Positions 1 through 11,463 of a stretch of DNA of 64,000 nt are shown here, in pieces. The position numbers and the translations under genes were made by a program. Every line of letters begins with the position of its first letter. Position 1 is the first letter of the stretch. The notes beneath the pieces are model-generated. The model searched no databases, had not been told where the DNA came from, and saw only the letters and a program-made list of their open reading frames with translations. This stretch comes from Drosophila persimilis (lineage: Eukaryota > Arthropoda > Insecta > Diptera > Drosophilidae): assembly GCF_003286085.1 (NCBI RefSeq), contig NW_020825288.1:6882001-6946000 (forward strand), written 5' to 3'.

Positions 1-3000
1 ATTGGACTTGAGCGCCGCGCCCATGCTGGTTCGACGATTGTCCGAGGCAGTCGGAGCTGTAAATAAATAAAGCCCGATATGAGTCCCTTGGTGCGACTAT
101 GGGATTTACTTACTCTTGATAACTCCCGGCGTACTGGGCTTGGTGTGCGGGCAAACGTTGCTCAGCTCGGACTGGGAGGTGGAAATATTCGTCGAGGAGT
201 TGCGATGCGAGCTGCTGTACTTTGGCCTGGCTGTGGGTGTCTGACTGCCGCTGTCGTAGTGCCTGGAGGCCGTCGACTGGCGTCGCTCCCGCATGTTGGA
301 GCACTCGCCAGTGCTGCGCTTTCCCACGGTGCTGGTTATACTGCCGATGTTGTCATCTGTCTGGGCCGAGACCGAGTTCCGTTTCTCCAAGTGGCGGTGA
401 TGCTGCTGCTGGTGCTGTTGTTGTTGTTGCTGCTGTTGGAGTTGCATCTGCTGCTGCTGCTGCTGTTGCTGCATTTGCTGGTGCTGCTGCAGGTGCTGTT
501 GGAGCTGCTGCTGGATGGGCTGCATCATCGTGGGTGCAGGCATGGCTACTGGCGTATGGGAGTGGTGCTCCACAATGGACTGTTTCTTCTTTTTGCTATT
601 TCAATTAGTTAATTATGAGTTAAGGCCCTTTCTGGCTTCGAAGATGATATACTTACGGTGGAAGCGATGGTGCCAGCATCGTGGATTGCACCGAAACGAA
701 CGAGTTGTCCATTTCCACGTGGGTGGAAGTCACGCTATCCACGGACGTCAGCTCGGTAACTTCTATTGCAGGGAGTGCGCAATGCATGAATGTATCTAGG
801 CAGCATCCCACTCTAGTCACTCACCTGTGGTGCTGGGCATCTCCCGTCGCACTGGCGGAGCCGACAGCCTGGCAATGTCCTCGGTAAGGATGGGCTCTAG
901 CTCGCTGCCTGCATTGGCTGGGCCGGTGCAGGTAACGCCATCAATCCACTTGCGGGCCTCCGGTCCCAATTTACGAATCAAACCCTGCAGTTCATTCTCT
1001 TTTTCCATCAGGGCCTTGCGGAAGCGACAATTTGTTTGTTTGACATCCCGCAGACGCTGCTCCAGCTCACAGACCGAGGAGTCACGACGGTTCTTCGACA
1101 TGGGCCGCAGCGTGGCACGCACTCGCTTGTCCACCACGCCCTGGGGATTGCGTTTGAGTTCGACCAGCTGCAAGACGATTCGCATGATTATTAGTCGAGG
1201 TGGAATATATAAACGGCGGGTAGATACATCAAGGAAAGATCAACTCTACGGAAAGTTATATAGGATAGAGCAGCAAGGCTATAAATAGTGACTACGGCCT
1301 TACTGCTGTTGTGGATGGGTTTTGGAATAGCTTAAGTTCATAGTTAGTCTGTAGTGTTATATAGCAATTAAAGATAAATATCTGTTTTAGAATTTAGAGT
1401 GAACTTTGTAATAATGTTGTTGTCTGTATGATAGCTAAACGACAAAACAGATCAGATCAATGTTGTCTGATCAGTCTGAATGCTCCATTCTCAATCGAAT
1501 CAAGACGGACAATCAACCTGTTCAGACAATCCACTGACTGCAAACAACATTCATATCACATATCAAGATTGCACGAGTGTATATCTATAACACCTACAAA
1601 AACTACAAAACTTCCTTACTACCAGTCTTACTTTCGGTACGAACACCAAACACAAAGTGGCTGTCGTACAAAAAATTATAAAAAACGAGAGTAAGACAAA
1701 AACTAGATCCTTGCGGTCCGATAGCACTAGGGATATGGCAGCGCCGGCCAGGCAGGTGATGAATACATTGTAGACCGAGAAGCCAATGTGCTTTGAATCG
1801 TTGAGAGCCGGTATTGAAACGTGGCGGGTTTCCCAGGCCAGGAACGCACCAAAGACCTAACAACAAGATAATGTTCAATTGTATTCCAGATGAATTTTCA
1901 AAACGATTATCTACCCACCAAAAGAAGGCCCTTATAGGCATAAATAATGCTAACAAATATGGTCATGTGCTCGGACTGGCAATATTCGTTTTCGGGTATG
2001 ACCAAAACATCATCAATGTTCTCATGATGCTGCGGAAAAGAAAGATCTTGAATACCATTGGAAAATAATGCTACTGGATGGCTCTCACCAAAGGCTCCAG
2101 TTGCTTGGTCTCCCGGTAGAACGGATCCGCAATCTGCCAGGTTGTTATTATGGCTATATCGATGGCCAACAGCACACCCACTACCATAAATAGCTGATAG
2201 TCCTTGATCACTTTTTTGTTCAGCTTCAGATCGGTGAAGATTGAATGAACACGCCAGGTCTTCGAGAACATTGCCCCAAAGCTCAGGCTGAAGCCGGCCA
2301 TCAAAATCCAAGCCCGGGCGGTGCAAATGTAGGGAAAGGCAGCCACACTGCTTAACGTGGTGTCGAGGCCCAGGAAGATAATGCTCAGATAGGTCAACAT
2401 GCAGCCCACTATGATCAGGTTATTCAGATGCGGACTGGACATTTTTATATAGCTACAAGAGACAACAAAGAGAACAAATATAGGGGAAGGAAGACAATGA
2501 TATTAGTAGGTAGCTCTTACCGCTGGTTGCGATACTTGATGTTGAAGGCCAGAAAGACGGTTGCAATGATCACACCGATGACGGAGGCACTGGCCGAAAC
2601 AATGTATATGGTGGGATTCACCTGGCTGTGCTCAATGTAGATCAGCGTGCGATCCTTGGGCGGTGTCTTGCCCACCCAGCGCACTGGCTTGCCGAGGCTC
2701 AGGTCCAGATGCGACTTTTGCGAATGATATTCACCGATCTTCTCCATTTGACCCAACTGGAATTGATTGACCAGAATGTTGGCCTTGCGCTCGTTGTTAT
2801 AAAACCGGACCGGACCCTAAAGAATGACGGAAATACAATACAATAATTCAGAGGAAACATATTCGTAAATGCAGGTATGCAAACCGTTACGCCCTCGAAG
2901 GAGGTATTGCGCAAGGCCTCTAGGAAGACGTCCTCCCAGTCCTGAACGCGGTAATCGAAATGTGTCAAGATGTCTTCGCGTTTCTCTGCCACATACTGTA

Positions 3001-4200
3001 TGGCCAGAGCGGCAGCCCAGATGCCATCATAGGTGTAGCCATGGAAGCGAGAGTATTCCGTGCCGCGCAGCCTGTCGTACTCCACCAAGTACTCATCCGC
3101 TGTCTGTAAAAATAGATTCAATTAATACTCATAGGTACATATCATGGCGGTAATAACGATCCACTTACAATTCCTGCCACAGTGATGTCCCCGCTGGTGG
3201 ACAACGGCAGAAGATCCACCAGAATGGCACCCTCTAACGCAGTAGCGATCTCCTCCACGCTGCATTCGCTGTCCTGGGTAACGTTCCACCAATCGGTTGA
3301 GTAGGTGGCCATTATCAGCCACTGATAAGCACGGCCATACATTTCCAATCTGCAAGACATAGATTTAAATATCTAACCATTCGGATACCATGAGCCTTGC
3401 ACTCACTTGTAGGCCTCGCAGAAGGCCTTGCGGGCAAAATGTTCATTGAAGTTGCCCAGAATAATGCGCACATCCTTTTCCCGTAGCTTTTTAAGCGACT
3501 CGGCCACATCGTTGACAAAGCTCTGGGTCTCCACAACCTCCACCTCCATGGAGTCGAGATCGGCCACCATGTGATTATGGGGCAGTGAGTAGCGAGGCTC
3601 GTTCTGGTACACAGTGCCCACTCGCGTCCAATTGAACTCCTTGAGGAGCGCTAGCCGAGGCGCATTGAAGGCATTCTCCGAGGGCACCACGCGGAAGAAG
3701 TTCGGGAAGGCATCCTTGGTGAACATGGGATGGGTGTCCGCGTAGCTCAGCTGCGTCAGGTGCCAATGCTTGCTGGCCTTCGCTATGGGATCGGTGACGT
3801 GGGTGCAGGCGGCCCCAAACAGCATCACTTTGTTTGGGCCCGAGTGCATCATGTCGAAGAATGATTTCACACCCACCGCAGCATTGCACTTTAAAGGGAA
3901 TCCGCAATTAGGACCCCACTGAAAATGGTACATTCCGACTGTCCTTCCACTTACCTGCGTGTCATTCCACCACATATGCAGCCTGTAGTTGGCCAGTATC
4001 TTGCCATGCTCATTGACATGACCCAGTGCCAGCTTCACGCTGGGCATGACCCCGCGTCCAGTGTACGAGTTCTCCACGCCATCGCCGTAGGGGAAAAATC
4101 CCGCTATATACACATCCGATCGCTTAGCTGTCCTGCTCCAAGCACAGCTGACACATAGCAGGAGAACGGCTACGAATGGGAACCAGCTCCTCGGTAACAT
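1..4200 (-). CDS. GABA-B-R2: Metabotropic GABA-B receptor subunit 2 (3' end beyond window)
   Basis: Class C G-protein-coupled receptor for GABA at neuronal membranes; the subunit-2 type couples to G protein as a heterodimer with subunit 1. Twelve exons join in phase: 4200-3955, 3888-3407, 3349-3169, 3103-2885, 2816-2521, 2452-2089, 2029-1919, 1856-1632, 1167-825, 762-657, 595-114 and 56-1, giving 1037 codons before the edge. The ATG at 4200 gives a hydrophobic signal peptide (about residues 1-22); an in-frame ATG at 4257 would add 19 residues. A periplasmic-binding-protein-like ectodomain (about 27-440) is followed by seven membrane segments (about 445-706), ending at FVPK. A coiled-coil (about 742-776, [10 protein letters not shown]) would pair with subunit 1. 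The cytoplasmic tail holds a long Gln-rich tract and Ser/Thr-rich sequence. No breaks seen. The subunit-2 call rests on remembered similarity to the fly protein. Confidence 0.93.
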
Positions 4201-5008
4201 GTTAAGCGCGTGGACTGCAAAACCTTTCTGGCTATAATAACAAGTGGAGAAGGACATGAACTTGGAGCCCCTAATCGGTTTGTATCGGTGGGTGTCCAGG
4301 TGAGCCAAGGCCTCCCGGTGGCAAGGCTGCGCCCACTGGGTGTGTTCGTGTATACACAAATGTTTATGGATACATGGGTATATGTCGTTGAATGGAAAGG
4401 CGGGGCGCAAGGCTAAGGCTAAGGCTAAGGCTAGTAAAATTGCTTTAAATTGCGGCACCAAGGCTGCACTGTACTGTTTAGCAATTAGAAAGTAATTTGC
4501 ACTTCCACCTCAGCACATTTGCATTATTTAGTGGGGATAAAGAACCCACTGCTCCATTCATCTAATTCTTAGCACTTATCGCCACAGGCATACCTACCAG
4601 AGTTGGTTTTCCTTTGGTTCACAAATCTTTCACCTCTGAAGGCATATTACCAGCTTATTTTTAATTTAACTTTTTACTTCTAATGGTGGCTTTGCAGTTG
4701 CGAGGGTCCGAAAAATTATGTATCCCCCTAACTTGACACTTGGCTGACAGGACCAAAGTGGAGGCGGAAGTGCGCATGTCCCTTGCCCGAGTGGTGACAG
4801 CTCTGCCTTGGCCTAGGCTTTTCAACCCCCGATCCCCTGGAAGCAAAGTATCGCCGACCATTTGGTAAACATCCAGGCAACAGGTGGATCCATCCGCACT
4901 CAGCAGCTGTTCACCATTTGTTTTGACCGTTACCATGGACTACACGAATCGTAATGTGAAGAAAAACGAGGCAGTCAATTATCAAATTGAAAATTGTCAG
5001 TACAGGCA
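4201..5008. promoter_or_regulatory. Divergent intergenic region between GABA-B-R2 and the CDK20-like gene
   Basis: The 808 bp between the two start codons must carry the promoters and 5' leaders of both divergent genes, or leader exons of GABA-B-R2. Four perfect AAGGCT hexamer copies lie at 4409-4432. The GABA-B-R2 reading frame stays open upstream to about 4461, but without a convincing start beyond the ATG at 4257. I see no further coding sequence and no clear TATA box. Confidence 0.5.
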
Positions 5009-6133
5009 ATGGAGGACTATGCGCCGAGTCGCTATAAAATGCTCGAGAAAATTGGCGAAGGTGTCCATGGCTGCGTGTTTAAGGCCATCGATTTACAGCG
5101 CAACAAGGAGGTGGCCATCAAAAAGGTTGCTCTAAAGAACAAATTCGGCAACATTTCGCTCAACACACTGCGAGAAATCAAGACACTGCAACTGTGCAAG
5201 TCGGAATTTGTAAGTGTACCTTATAAATTAAGGGCCCATTAACTAATTAACTAATTAATCATAGATCCTGGACATTGTCGATATATATCCTGATCTGACT
5301 GGACTGTCGCTGGTGTTGGAATATCACCCTGACACCCTGTACAGTCGCCTTAAGAGCGAAGTGAATCCCCTTAGCCGCCAGCAGGTGCGAAAGTTCGCCC
5401 ACCAAATGTTTAAGGGCATTGCCTACCTCCACGAAGCGGGCCTGATGCACAGGGACATCAAGCCAGCCAATTTGCTCATCAGTGACACGGATATGCTGAA
5501 AATCGCCGACTTTGGCCTGGCTCGTCTCTACTTTCCAGAAGAGGAGTCGCGTCTGTATTCGCCTCAAGTCTCGACGCGCTGGTATCGTGCTCCGGAAATA
5601 CTCTGGGGCAGTCAGAAGTACAGCCCTGGCGTGGACATGTGGGCAGCAGGTACACATTCACATTCCTTTCTCAATGAGTTTCAATAGTTTATGACTTTAG
5701 GCTGTGTGGTGGCGGAGATGTTGCGTGGTGTGCCTCTCTTTGCTGGCACAACGGACATCGAACAGTTGGCCATCATAATACGCACTTTGGGGAGTCCTCG
5801 TCTCAATCAGTGGCCAGAGTTGACTTCGTTGCCAGACTACAGCAAGATACGGTGAGTTTTTGGCTGCTTAAATGTTATCCTGTGTTAATCCTACAATTTT
5901 CGTTGCTTTGGATAGATTTCCCAACTCTGTGGGCATACACTGGGACAATTTGTTTCCGAGCTGCACGCACGCAGTGGAGATTAGTCTGGTTTCGAATTTG
6001 GTCGTATACAATCCCAAGAACCGGCTTAGCGCTAGCGAGGTACGTTCTCAACTCCACATGAATGTGTCTTTACACACTTAACAAACGCGTATTCCTATAT
6101 TTTCAGGCAGTCGAACATAATTATTTCCACTAA
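5009..6133 (+). CDS. CG6800: CDK20/CCRK-type cyclin-dependent kinase
   Basis: Serine/threonine kinase of the CDK20 (cell-cycle-related kinase) group; homologues elsewhere act in cilium and cell-cycle control, but the fly role is not evident here. Five exons join in phase: 5009-5209, 5265-5649, 5701-5851, 5916-6039, 6107-6133, giving 295 residues, normal for CDKs. Visible motifs: glycine loop GEGVHG (16-21), VAIKK with catalytic Lys38, HRDIKPAN (129-136), DFG (149-151) and TRWYRAPE. The CDK20-like stretch VPLFAGTTDIEQL follows. The activation-loop position that is Thr in most CDKs reads LYSP, so Ser166 would be the phospho-acceptor. The cyclin-binding helix reads LNTLREIK rather than PSTAIRE. 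The start is the ATG giving MEDYAPSRYK. Its 3' end converges on RpI12. The symbol rests on remembered synteny. Confidence 0.88.
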
Positions 6134-6164
6134 TTACATGTCTATGTACAAATCTAGTAAGCAT

Positions 6165-6660
6165 CTAAGAATTCTCAGATTCCTTGTATCTGTAAGGAGA
6201 AATAATCAATTAGCTCTAGAACAATATGAACCTGCACCTGTTGCCTTTGACACTTACTTGCACTTCAGACAGGTGAAGAATACTGTCTGACCCTCGTCCG
6301 CCGATCGCAGCTGTAAGGTGGCATAAGACATCTTATCGTGGCCGCATTTGGGGCATTTGCGCTCCACAACGGGCCCATCAGCCTCCGAAGACTCGGACTC
6401 GCGCTTCGTCCTGTTGAAGACTTTGCTGGGATCGTAGGTGTTGAATTGTATGCTGTACTCGGTCTTCTCCCCGCCGTACACTGTTAAAGAAGCCGCTGCG
6501 TCAAGGAGGAGCACTTGGAAATGGTCTAAAAGTGAGGCTCACCGTCGGGCAGGAACTCCTGGTGGCAATTGTGGCAAATGACGTTGCCCTTTACTTGCAG
6601 GGGTGGCAATATAGAGCCGCAAGACGGGCAAAATCCGGGGCAATTGTTAAAAGTTTCCAT
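6165..6660 (-). CDS. RpI12: RNA polymerase I subunit RPA12
   Basis: Small zinc-ribbon subunit of RNA polymerase I, in the nucleolus; the family supports transcript cleavage during rRNA synthesis. Three exons join in phase: 6660-6543, 6480-6258 and 6189-6165, giving 121 residues, the usual family length. An N-terminal zinc ribbon uses CPSC (11-14) and CHNC (29-32). The C-terminal TFIIS-like ribbon uses CPKC (82-85) and CLKC (110-113), with the RSADEGQT loop carrying the acidic pair Asp101-Glu102. The last exon encodes only the KYKESENS tail; without it the frame would stop at an apparent TAA at 6254 that is actually part of a splice donor. A CACGTG E-box lies about 31 bp upstream of the ATG, and interspersed-repeat sequence begins about 50 bp upstream. 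The stop lies 31 bp from that of the convergent kinase gene. Confidence 0.93.
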
Positions 6661-6690
6661 TTCCAAAATTTCAAAACAACTTTCCGCACC

Positions 6691-6698
6691 GCACGTGC
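6691..6698. promoter_or_regulatory. CACGTG E-box upstream of RpI12
   Basis: The palindrome GCACGTGC sits about 31 bp 5' of the RpI12 ATG. CACGTG is the canonical Myc/Max site, and Myc is known to drive ribosome-biogenesis and Pol I genes in flies, so a regulatory role is plausible. This is a motif match only. Confidence 0.5.
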
Positions 6699-6711
6699 TA
6701 CTCGATACTTA

Positions 6712-8480
6712 TCAGAAATATATCGAAATATATCGTCTCATTTTAAAAATATACCGTAAATATACTGAAAAATTCAAGTTATATTTTACATATTCCACGT
6801 TTTTGATATTCCGTAAAATATTACTAGCTAATATAGAATATTTAGCCATGCCCACATAATTTTCTACGATTGATGAATCAATTTTCTACAAGATTGGATA
6901 GTTTTTAATCCTTGCTTTTATTGTATTTATTGTAAAAACAGGGTTAAACGAAAAAGTCCAACCAAAAAAGAGTCGCAATGTTGCTGGTATTTAAAGACGT
7001 GATGCGTGTATATCCCTTTGTACACCCTATTTCGCTAATTTTATATGAAGATCAAACGAAATTTATTAAGACCTTTTCTCAAATTGATATTCTTTAGACA
7101 TATTCAAGTACATTATTAGTATCCTGTGTATATTTATGTCGATCCTGATACCTACGGAGCCTTGGAAGACAAACATATTCACAATTCTATAACATCCATT
7201 TTCCCCAGGGTATGTGTGCATGGAATTAGCAACATGTTTGTGTATGGAATGAGACTCATTGTTGCAATAGCGAAACTGCGGCGAATCGGGTATTGCCTAT
7301 ATTTCAAGCTATATAGATTTGCCCACTTGGCTTTATCCCATAGATAAATGCATTTTCTACAAGATTGCGTCTTTAAATTGCTTGTAAGTATTTTATTTTG
7401 ACCAAAAAACGGTTTTCAAGTAAATGTTGCCGCAACAGTGTGTATGGAATGTGCAACATTGTGTATGGAACAAGACTCATTGCTGCTAAAGCGAACTGCG
7501 GCGAACTGCCGCGAACTGCGGCGAAATCAAATTCGATTCAAAAAAACGACCAATTCCTCATATTCTTTGTTCCGTTGAATAATACTATCTATATGGAACA
7601 TTTAGCTATGCCCACTCAATTTCGTACGATTGATGAATCAATTCTATACATGATTGGTCTATTCCAAATACTTGCTTTTATTGGATTTCTATATAAAATT
7701 GAAAATTAAATTAATAGATTGAAGAAAATGGAAAAAAATACCATGGGAGTGCGGCGAAAACTAGTATTTCTACAGTATGACCCTCAAAACAGCACCGAAA
7801 TATACAAAATATACCGATTGGTGCGCGCCAAATCTAACTTTTTTGAATGTGAGCGACAAGGATTTAAATGTTGTCAACCGGCCCATTACCGATGCAACAA
7901 ATACGACGAATCTCTCAATTTTGATCTTCCTTCGAATATCAGCTATATAGAACATTTAGCCATGCCCACATAACTTTATCCGATTAGTGAATCTGTTTTC
8001 TAATTGACTGGCTTATATTAAATACTTGCTTTTATGGCATTTTGCGTAAAACGCGGTTTTCGCAAAAATGGTCAAACAAAAAAACGTAATAAAACGTAAG
8101 AGAAAAAGTTCCTATTGCGCTATTTTGATATTCCGTTGAATAATGCTGACTAACTAAAACCTTTAGCTCTGCCCATATAATTTTAGGCCATTGATGAATA
8201 AATTTTCTACAGGATTGGCTACTTTTAAGTACTCCCATTTATTGTATTTTGACTACAGCAAGGTGTAAACAAAAAAGGTCAACAAAAAAACAGTGGCAAC
8301 GTAGTGGGAATGGAATGCGTGACCACGTAACCGGAGTTTGGGCTTTGGTATACCCTATTTCCAAGCTGTTTTAAATCGTAATTAATAAAGTAATTATTTC
8401 AAATTGATATGTTTTAGACAAATTCATGCATATGGTTAGGGTTGTAAATATATCTCGATCCCGATACCCATTCAAAAAAT
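6712..8480. mobile_element. Cluster of AT-rich interspersed repeats (DINE-1/SGM-like candidate), copy A
   Basis: The segment contains at least two tandem, diverged copies of a repeat also present at 52560-53780. Shared blocks in order are: an opening run of ATATACCG-type motifs; a TTAGCCATGCCCACATAA module (about 6840, 7603, 7955, 8163) followed by GATTGATGAATCAATTTTCTA; a GTCGCAATGTTGCTGGTATTT block; a CGATCCTGATACCTAC block; and a GTATGGAATGAGACTCATTG block with repeated GCGAACTGCGG. No intact transposase, reverse transcriptase or helicase frame is present, so it is non-autonomous. Assignment to the DINE-1/SGM/mini-me group is from memory and uncertain. Short frames inside it are not treated as genes. 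Confidence 0.7.
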
Positions 8481-8753
8481 TTATGAAGTATGCCATATAA
8501 CGGTGATAAGTGATCTTCTTTCTGTGATCTTGAAACATTCGTTGCTTGTCTATTCTTTCTTCTTTCCGGCGGTGTGGTCATTTAAAGTATGTCATACAAA
8601 TGTATGTAGTCAATAGGTATTTATTACTTATAGTTCTCGTATATACATATTTATATTCATATTTAAGTATGTATTTACATATTTCAGGCAGGACGACGTT
8701 GTTATCTCGCCGTATGTATGTATGTATGTAAAGAAATAATGCTTCGGTGCAAT
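8481..8753. other. Short intergenic stretch 3' of uridine phosphorylase
   Basis: AT-rich sequence holding a TATG microsatellite at about 8714-8729 and, on the minus strand, the presumed 3' UTR of the uridine phosphorylase gene. No coding signal seen. Confidence 0.4.
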
Positions 8754-10065
8754 TCAGATCGCCTTATCTCCTTCCAAGCAGGCGCTGGGACAAACCTCGT
8801 CATAGACCTCGGTGTCGCTGTCGTCATCCCGTTTAAGGAATTCTTTGCGAATGTATCGCGCCACGAGCACTTGAGGTCGTTTCTCCCACTCACTTAGGCA
8901 TTCCGGTGGTGAAAGTATCTAAAGTGAGTCATCAAAGAATTAATTATGAATAGGATTACTAGTTAATTCCGATTTATAATGTAAGATTCACTGACCTGAT
9001 CACCCTCCATACGATTGACTATGCACAAGGAGACGATGGCAGATCGTATACTGGCTCTGTTTGTGAGAGCGGCAAAGGCGGTACTCTCCATATCAAAATT
9101 TACCACTCCCTGGCACTGGACGCTCTGAAGATAGGCGGTCTTCGATTGGTTCGTGTAGTCGCAGAAGGCTCCATCGAGTCGCGTTTGGCCCTCGTAGAAG
9201 TCATTGGTGCATATGGTCTTACCAATAATTGTACAAAACTCATCCTCGCAAGGAATGGCCAGTGATAGGAGCTCGTTGGCCAAACACTGGTCTAGTTTGC
9301 TGGAATACAGCACGACTTTGCCCTGAACAATTAGCTCATAATAGGGATTTAACATGCCGTCCAGAGCCTCCGAGCTGATGACCACGGTTCCGGGCTCTAT
9401 TCCGATGCCGCCGCAGGTACCAATTCTGATAAAGACGGGATCCTGACACTTGGCATGGTGCAACATCTTGATGAGCTCATGCAGCAGTATTGAAATCGAT
9501 GGACACCCCATGCCATGACTGACACACAGAACTGGGCCCACTTTGTAGAGCGCATAACGATGACCTGGCTCGGCCATATTCCTGAGAGTAGTCGCCGGGT
9601 TCAGCTTCAGACTGAGTTCCTTCATAATCTTGTAAGCGAATCTCTCCATGCGCTCAGCCGTACCTCCCATGCAAACAAACTACGGATTCAGAGCACTCAA
9701 TCGAAATGACGGGAGCACCGTGTCATTTATTTACTCACCCGCACATCGCCAAAGACCTTGGGAAAGTCCATTGTGGCCGTGTCCATTCCCAGATGGTAGA
9801 GAACGTCCGGCTGGAGGCATTTCAGGCAGGGACTCAGACCCTTTAGAGTGCTCTCCTTTGGGGGCTTTTTGCAGCCCATCTTCATGTGTCTGACCAGCTG
9901 CCCAAGCTGCTTGCCCTGTGACCTTACCAATTCTGTGGGATCAAACTATTCGCTTACACTGCTTATTGCGATTGTACCCTACTTACCCTTCAACTGGCAG
10001 ACATCGCGATTCAATTCGCATGGACTCGCACCTGCACACGTATTGCACCCGCAGTTTCCTGGCAT
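8754..10065 (-). CDS. CG6330: Uridine phosphorylase
   Basis: Cytosolic pyrimidine-salvage enzyme: uridine plus phosphate gives uracil plus ribose-1-phosphate. Four exons join in phase: 10065-9987, 9932-9739, 9679-8996 and 8918-8754, giving 373 residues. Family motifs: FVCMGGTAERM (92-102), SHGMGCPSISILLHEL (145-160), RIGTCGG (176-182, the phosphate/ribose loop) and NFDMES (285-290, ribose-contact region). Vertebrate family members are about 310 residues; the excess is mainly an N-terminal extension rich in cysteine (C5, C7, C10, C16, C23, then C47 and CLKC at 62-65) and an acidic tail with RDDSDSDTE. The first exon is short and separate, so a shorter start at an internal Met is conceivable, but the splice phase fits the long form. 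Symbol inferred from family plus synteny. Confidence 0.9.
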
Positions 10066-11463
10066 TTTTGTGTTCAAAAAGTAAATTTTTGTTATTTATT
10101 TCCAAAAATGAATTTTGAATAAGCCAACTAGTGTTATTTACTACAAAGCAACTACTGACTACTGATTACTGAAAGTTCAACAAGGCCAGGCTTTCCAGAT
10201 GGGTGTACGTGATCATTGAGTTCTGTTGTCCCACAATTTGCATGAAAATCCCATTTTCCATTTCCGCGATTACAAATCGCAAAAATTTCCAATGTTAGAA
10301 TTAGAATTTTTAATCCTTGACAAGATGAAGACCTTATCAGGGACCAAGGATCAAGAATATTTTCTCCAGTCATATATATATCCCGTTTTTTATGCTATTT
10401 GTGGGCCGATATGGCCGTTCCATATTTTCCAGTAATTAGAAAAATTGGAATTGGAAATAACCGAAGTGTGTCTAGAATCAGTCTCATTGTTGAAGGGAAA
10501 TCCCAAGAAACGGCTATTGATACTATCGACTGGATACGAGAAGTGCGCGCCAAATAGAAAGTGCTTGAAAGTGAATATGGGACAAGGCTATAAATGCAGG
10601 CTTAATAGATTGATGAAATATACCATTATATACCGATATACCGTAAATATACCTTAAACTACATTTCGAGGTAAAAATGTACATAAAATTATAAAACATG
10701 CTATAAATTTGCACCATGGTGCTTTCTCCCGGATCATCGTTGCCTTGCATGGCACGGTTCATGTGAACTGGCTCGATTCGACTGACTCCAAGCAAATGTT
10801 AGCCGCCAGAATTTAAATGTGAGTTTTGGATGCGATTTTGGTCTTTTCCTCGAGATTTGATGAATTTTCCAAACGCAATTTGTCCAATAATCTTCAATGT
10901 AGAATCTTTATAGAATCAAGACTCCACATTTTCTCCTTTAGATAAATATTTTAAATACAAAAATGTTTATCCTCCTTTTTCGATTTTTCTTACATGTTTT
11001 CCTTTTTCTGCATTTTTATTTATAAAAACTTCACAAAAATATTTTATTCTTTTATCCATTTTTGGAGGGGCTTACAAAATTTTTTGGCTTCTTCTCTTCT
11101 TTCGGGGTGACCAAAATTATTTTTAATTAATATTCAAATTGGATTTCGAATTTTTATTAAAGTCATGAAACTACATATGTATATGAATTTTGACTTTGAT
11201 CAATATTATTATTATTGTTATTATTACTATTATTATTATAGGAAATCTATGATAGCAGTATTGCGATCGTATAAACTAGTTTACTAAAATGCAAATCAAT
11301 TGTTCTTTTGATTAATTAAACTACCTAAAAACTATCACAGGCAGAACAGTAATTACGCGCTAGAGAATGAGAATCCTAACTACAACTACGCATAAATTTT
11401 GATAGCTCGCATCTAGGAACTTTTAAGCTGTAGCCCCAATCCAAACATCCAGTGAAGGATCCA
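10066..11463. other. Intergenic region between uridine phosphorylase and torso-like
   Basis: AT-rich, no credible gene. A remnant of the interspersed repeat is visible at about 10537-10660 (the GTGCGCGCCAAAT motif and several ATATACCG units). An ATT/TTA microsatellite runs from about 11204 to 11240. The right-hand part (about 11050-11463) probably includes the torso-like 3' UTR on the minus strand. Confidence 0.5.

Noticed and set aside
79-612. Plus-strand 177-codon Leu-rich frame
   Set aside because: Antisense shadow of the polyglutamine-coding exon of GABA-B-R2.
3889-3954. Single long minus-strand frame 3403-4461 as one uninterrupted exon
   Set aside because: Canonical GTAAGT and AG sites remove 66 nt and restore the expected WWNDTQ-CNAAVG junction; the long frame exists only because the intron lacks stops.
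6254-6256. TAA at 6254 as the RpI12 stop codon
   Set aside because: It overlaps a GTAAGT donor; splicing to 6189 gives the expected KYKESENS tail and a cleaner match to the family length.
7126-7347. Open frame repeated at 52951-53208 with similar peptide
   Set aside because: Both frames fall in copies of the same interspersed repeat; similarity is due to DNA homology, with no start context, domain or intact flanking gene.
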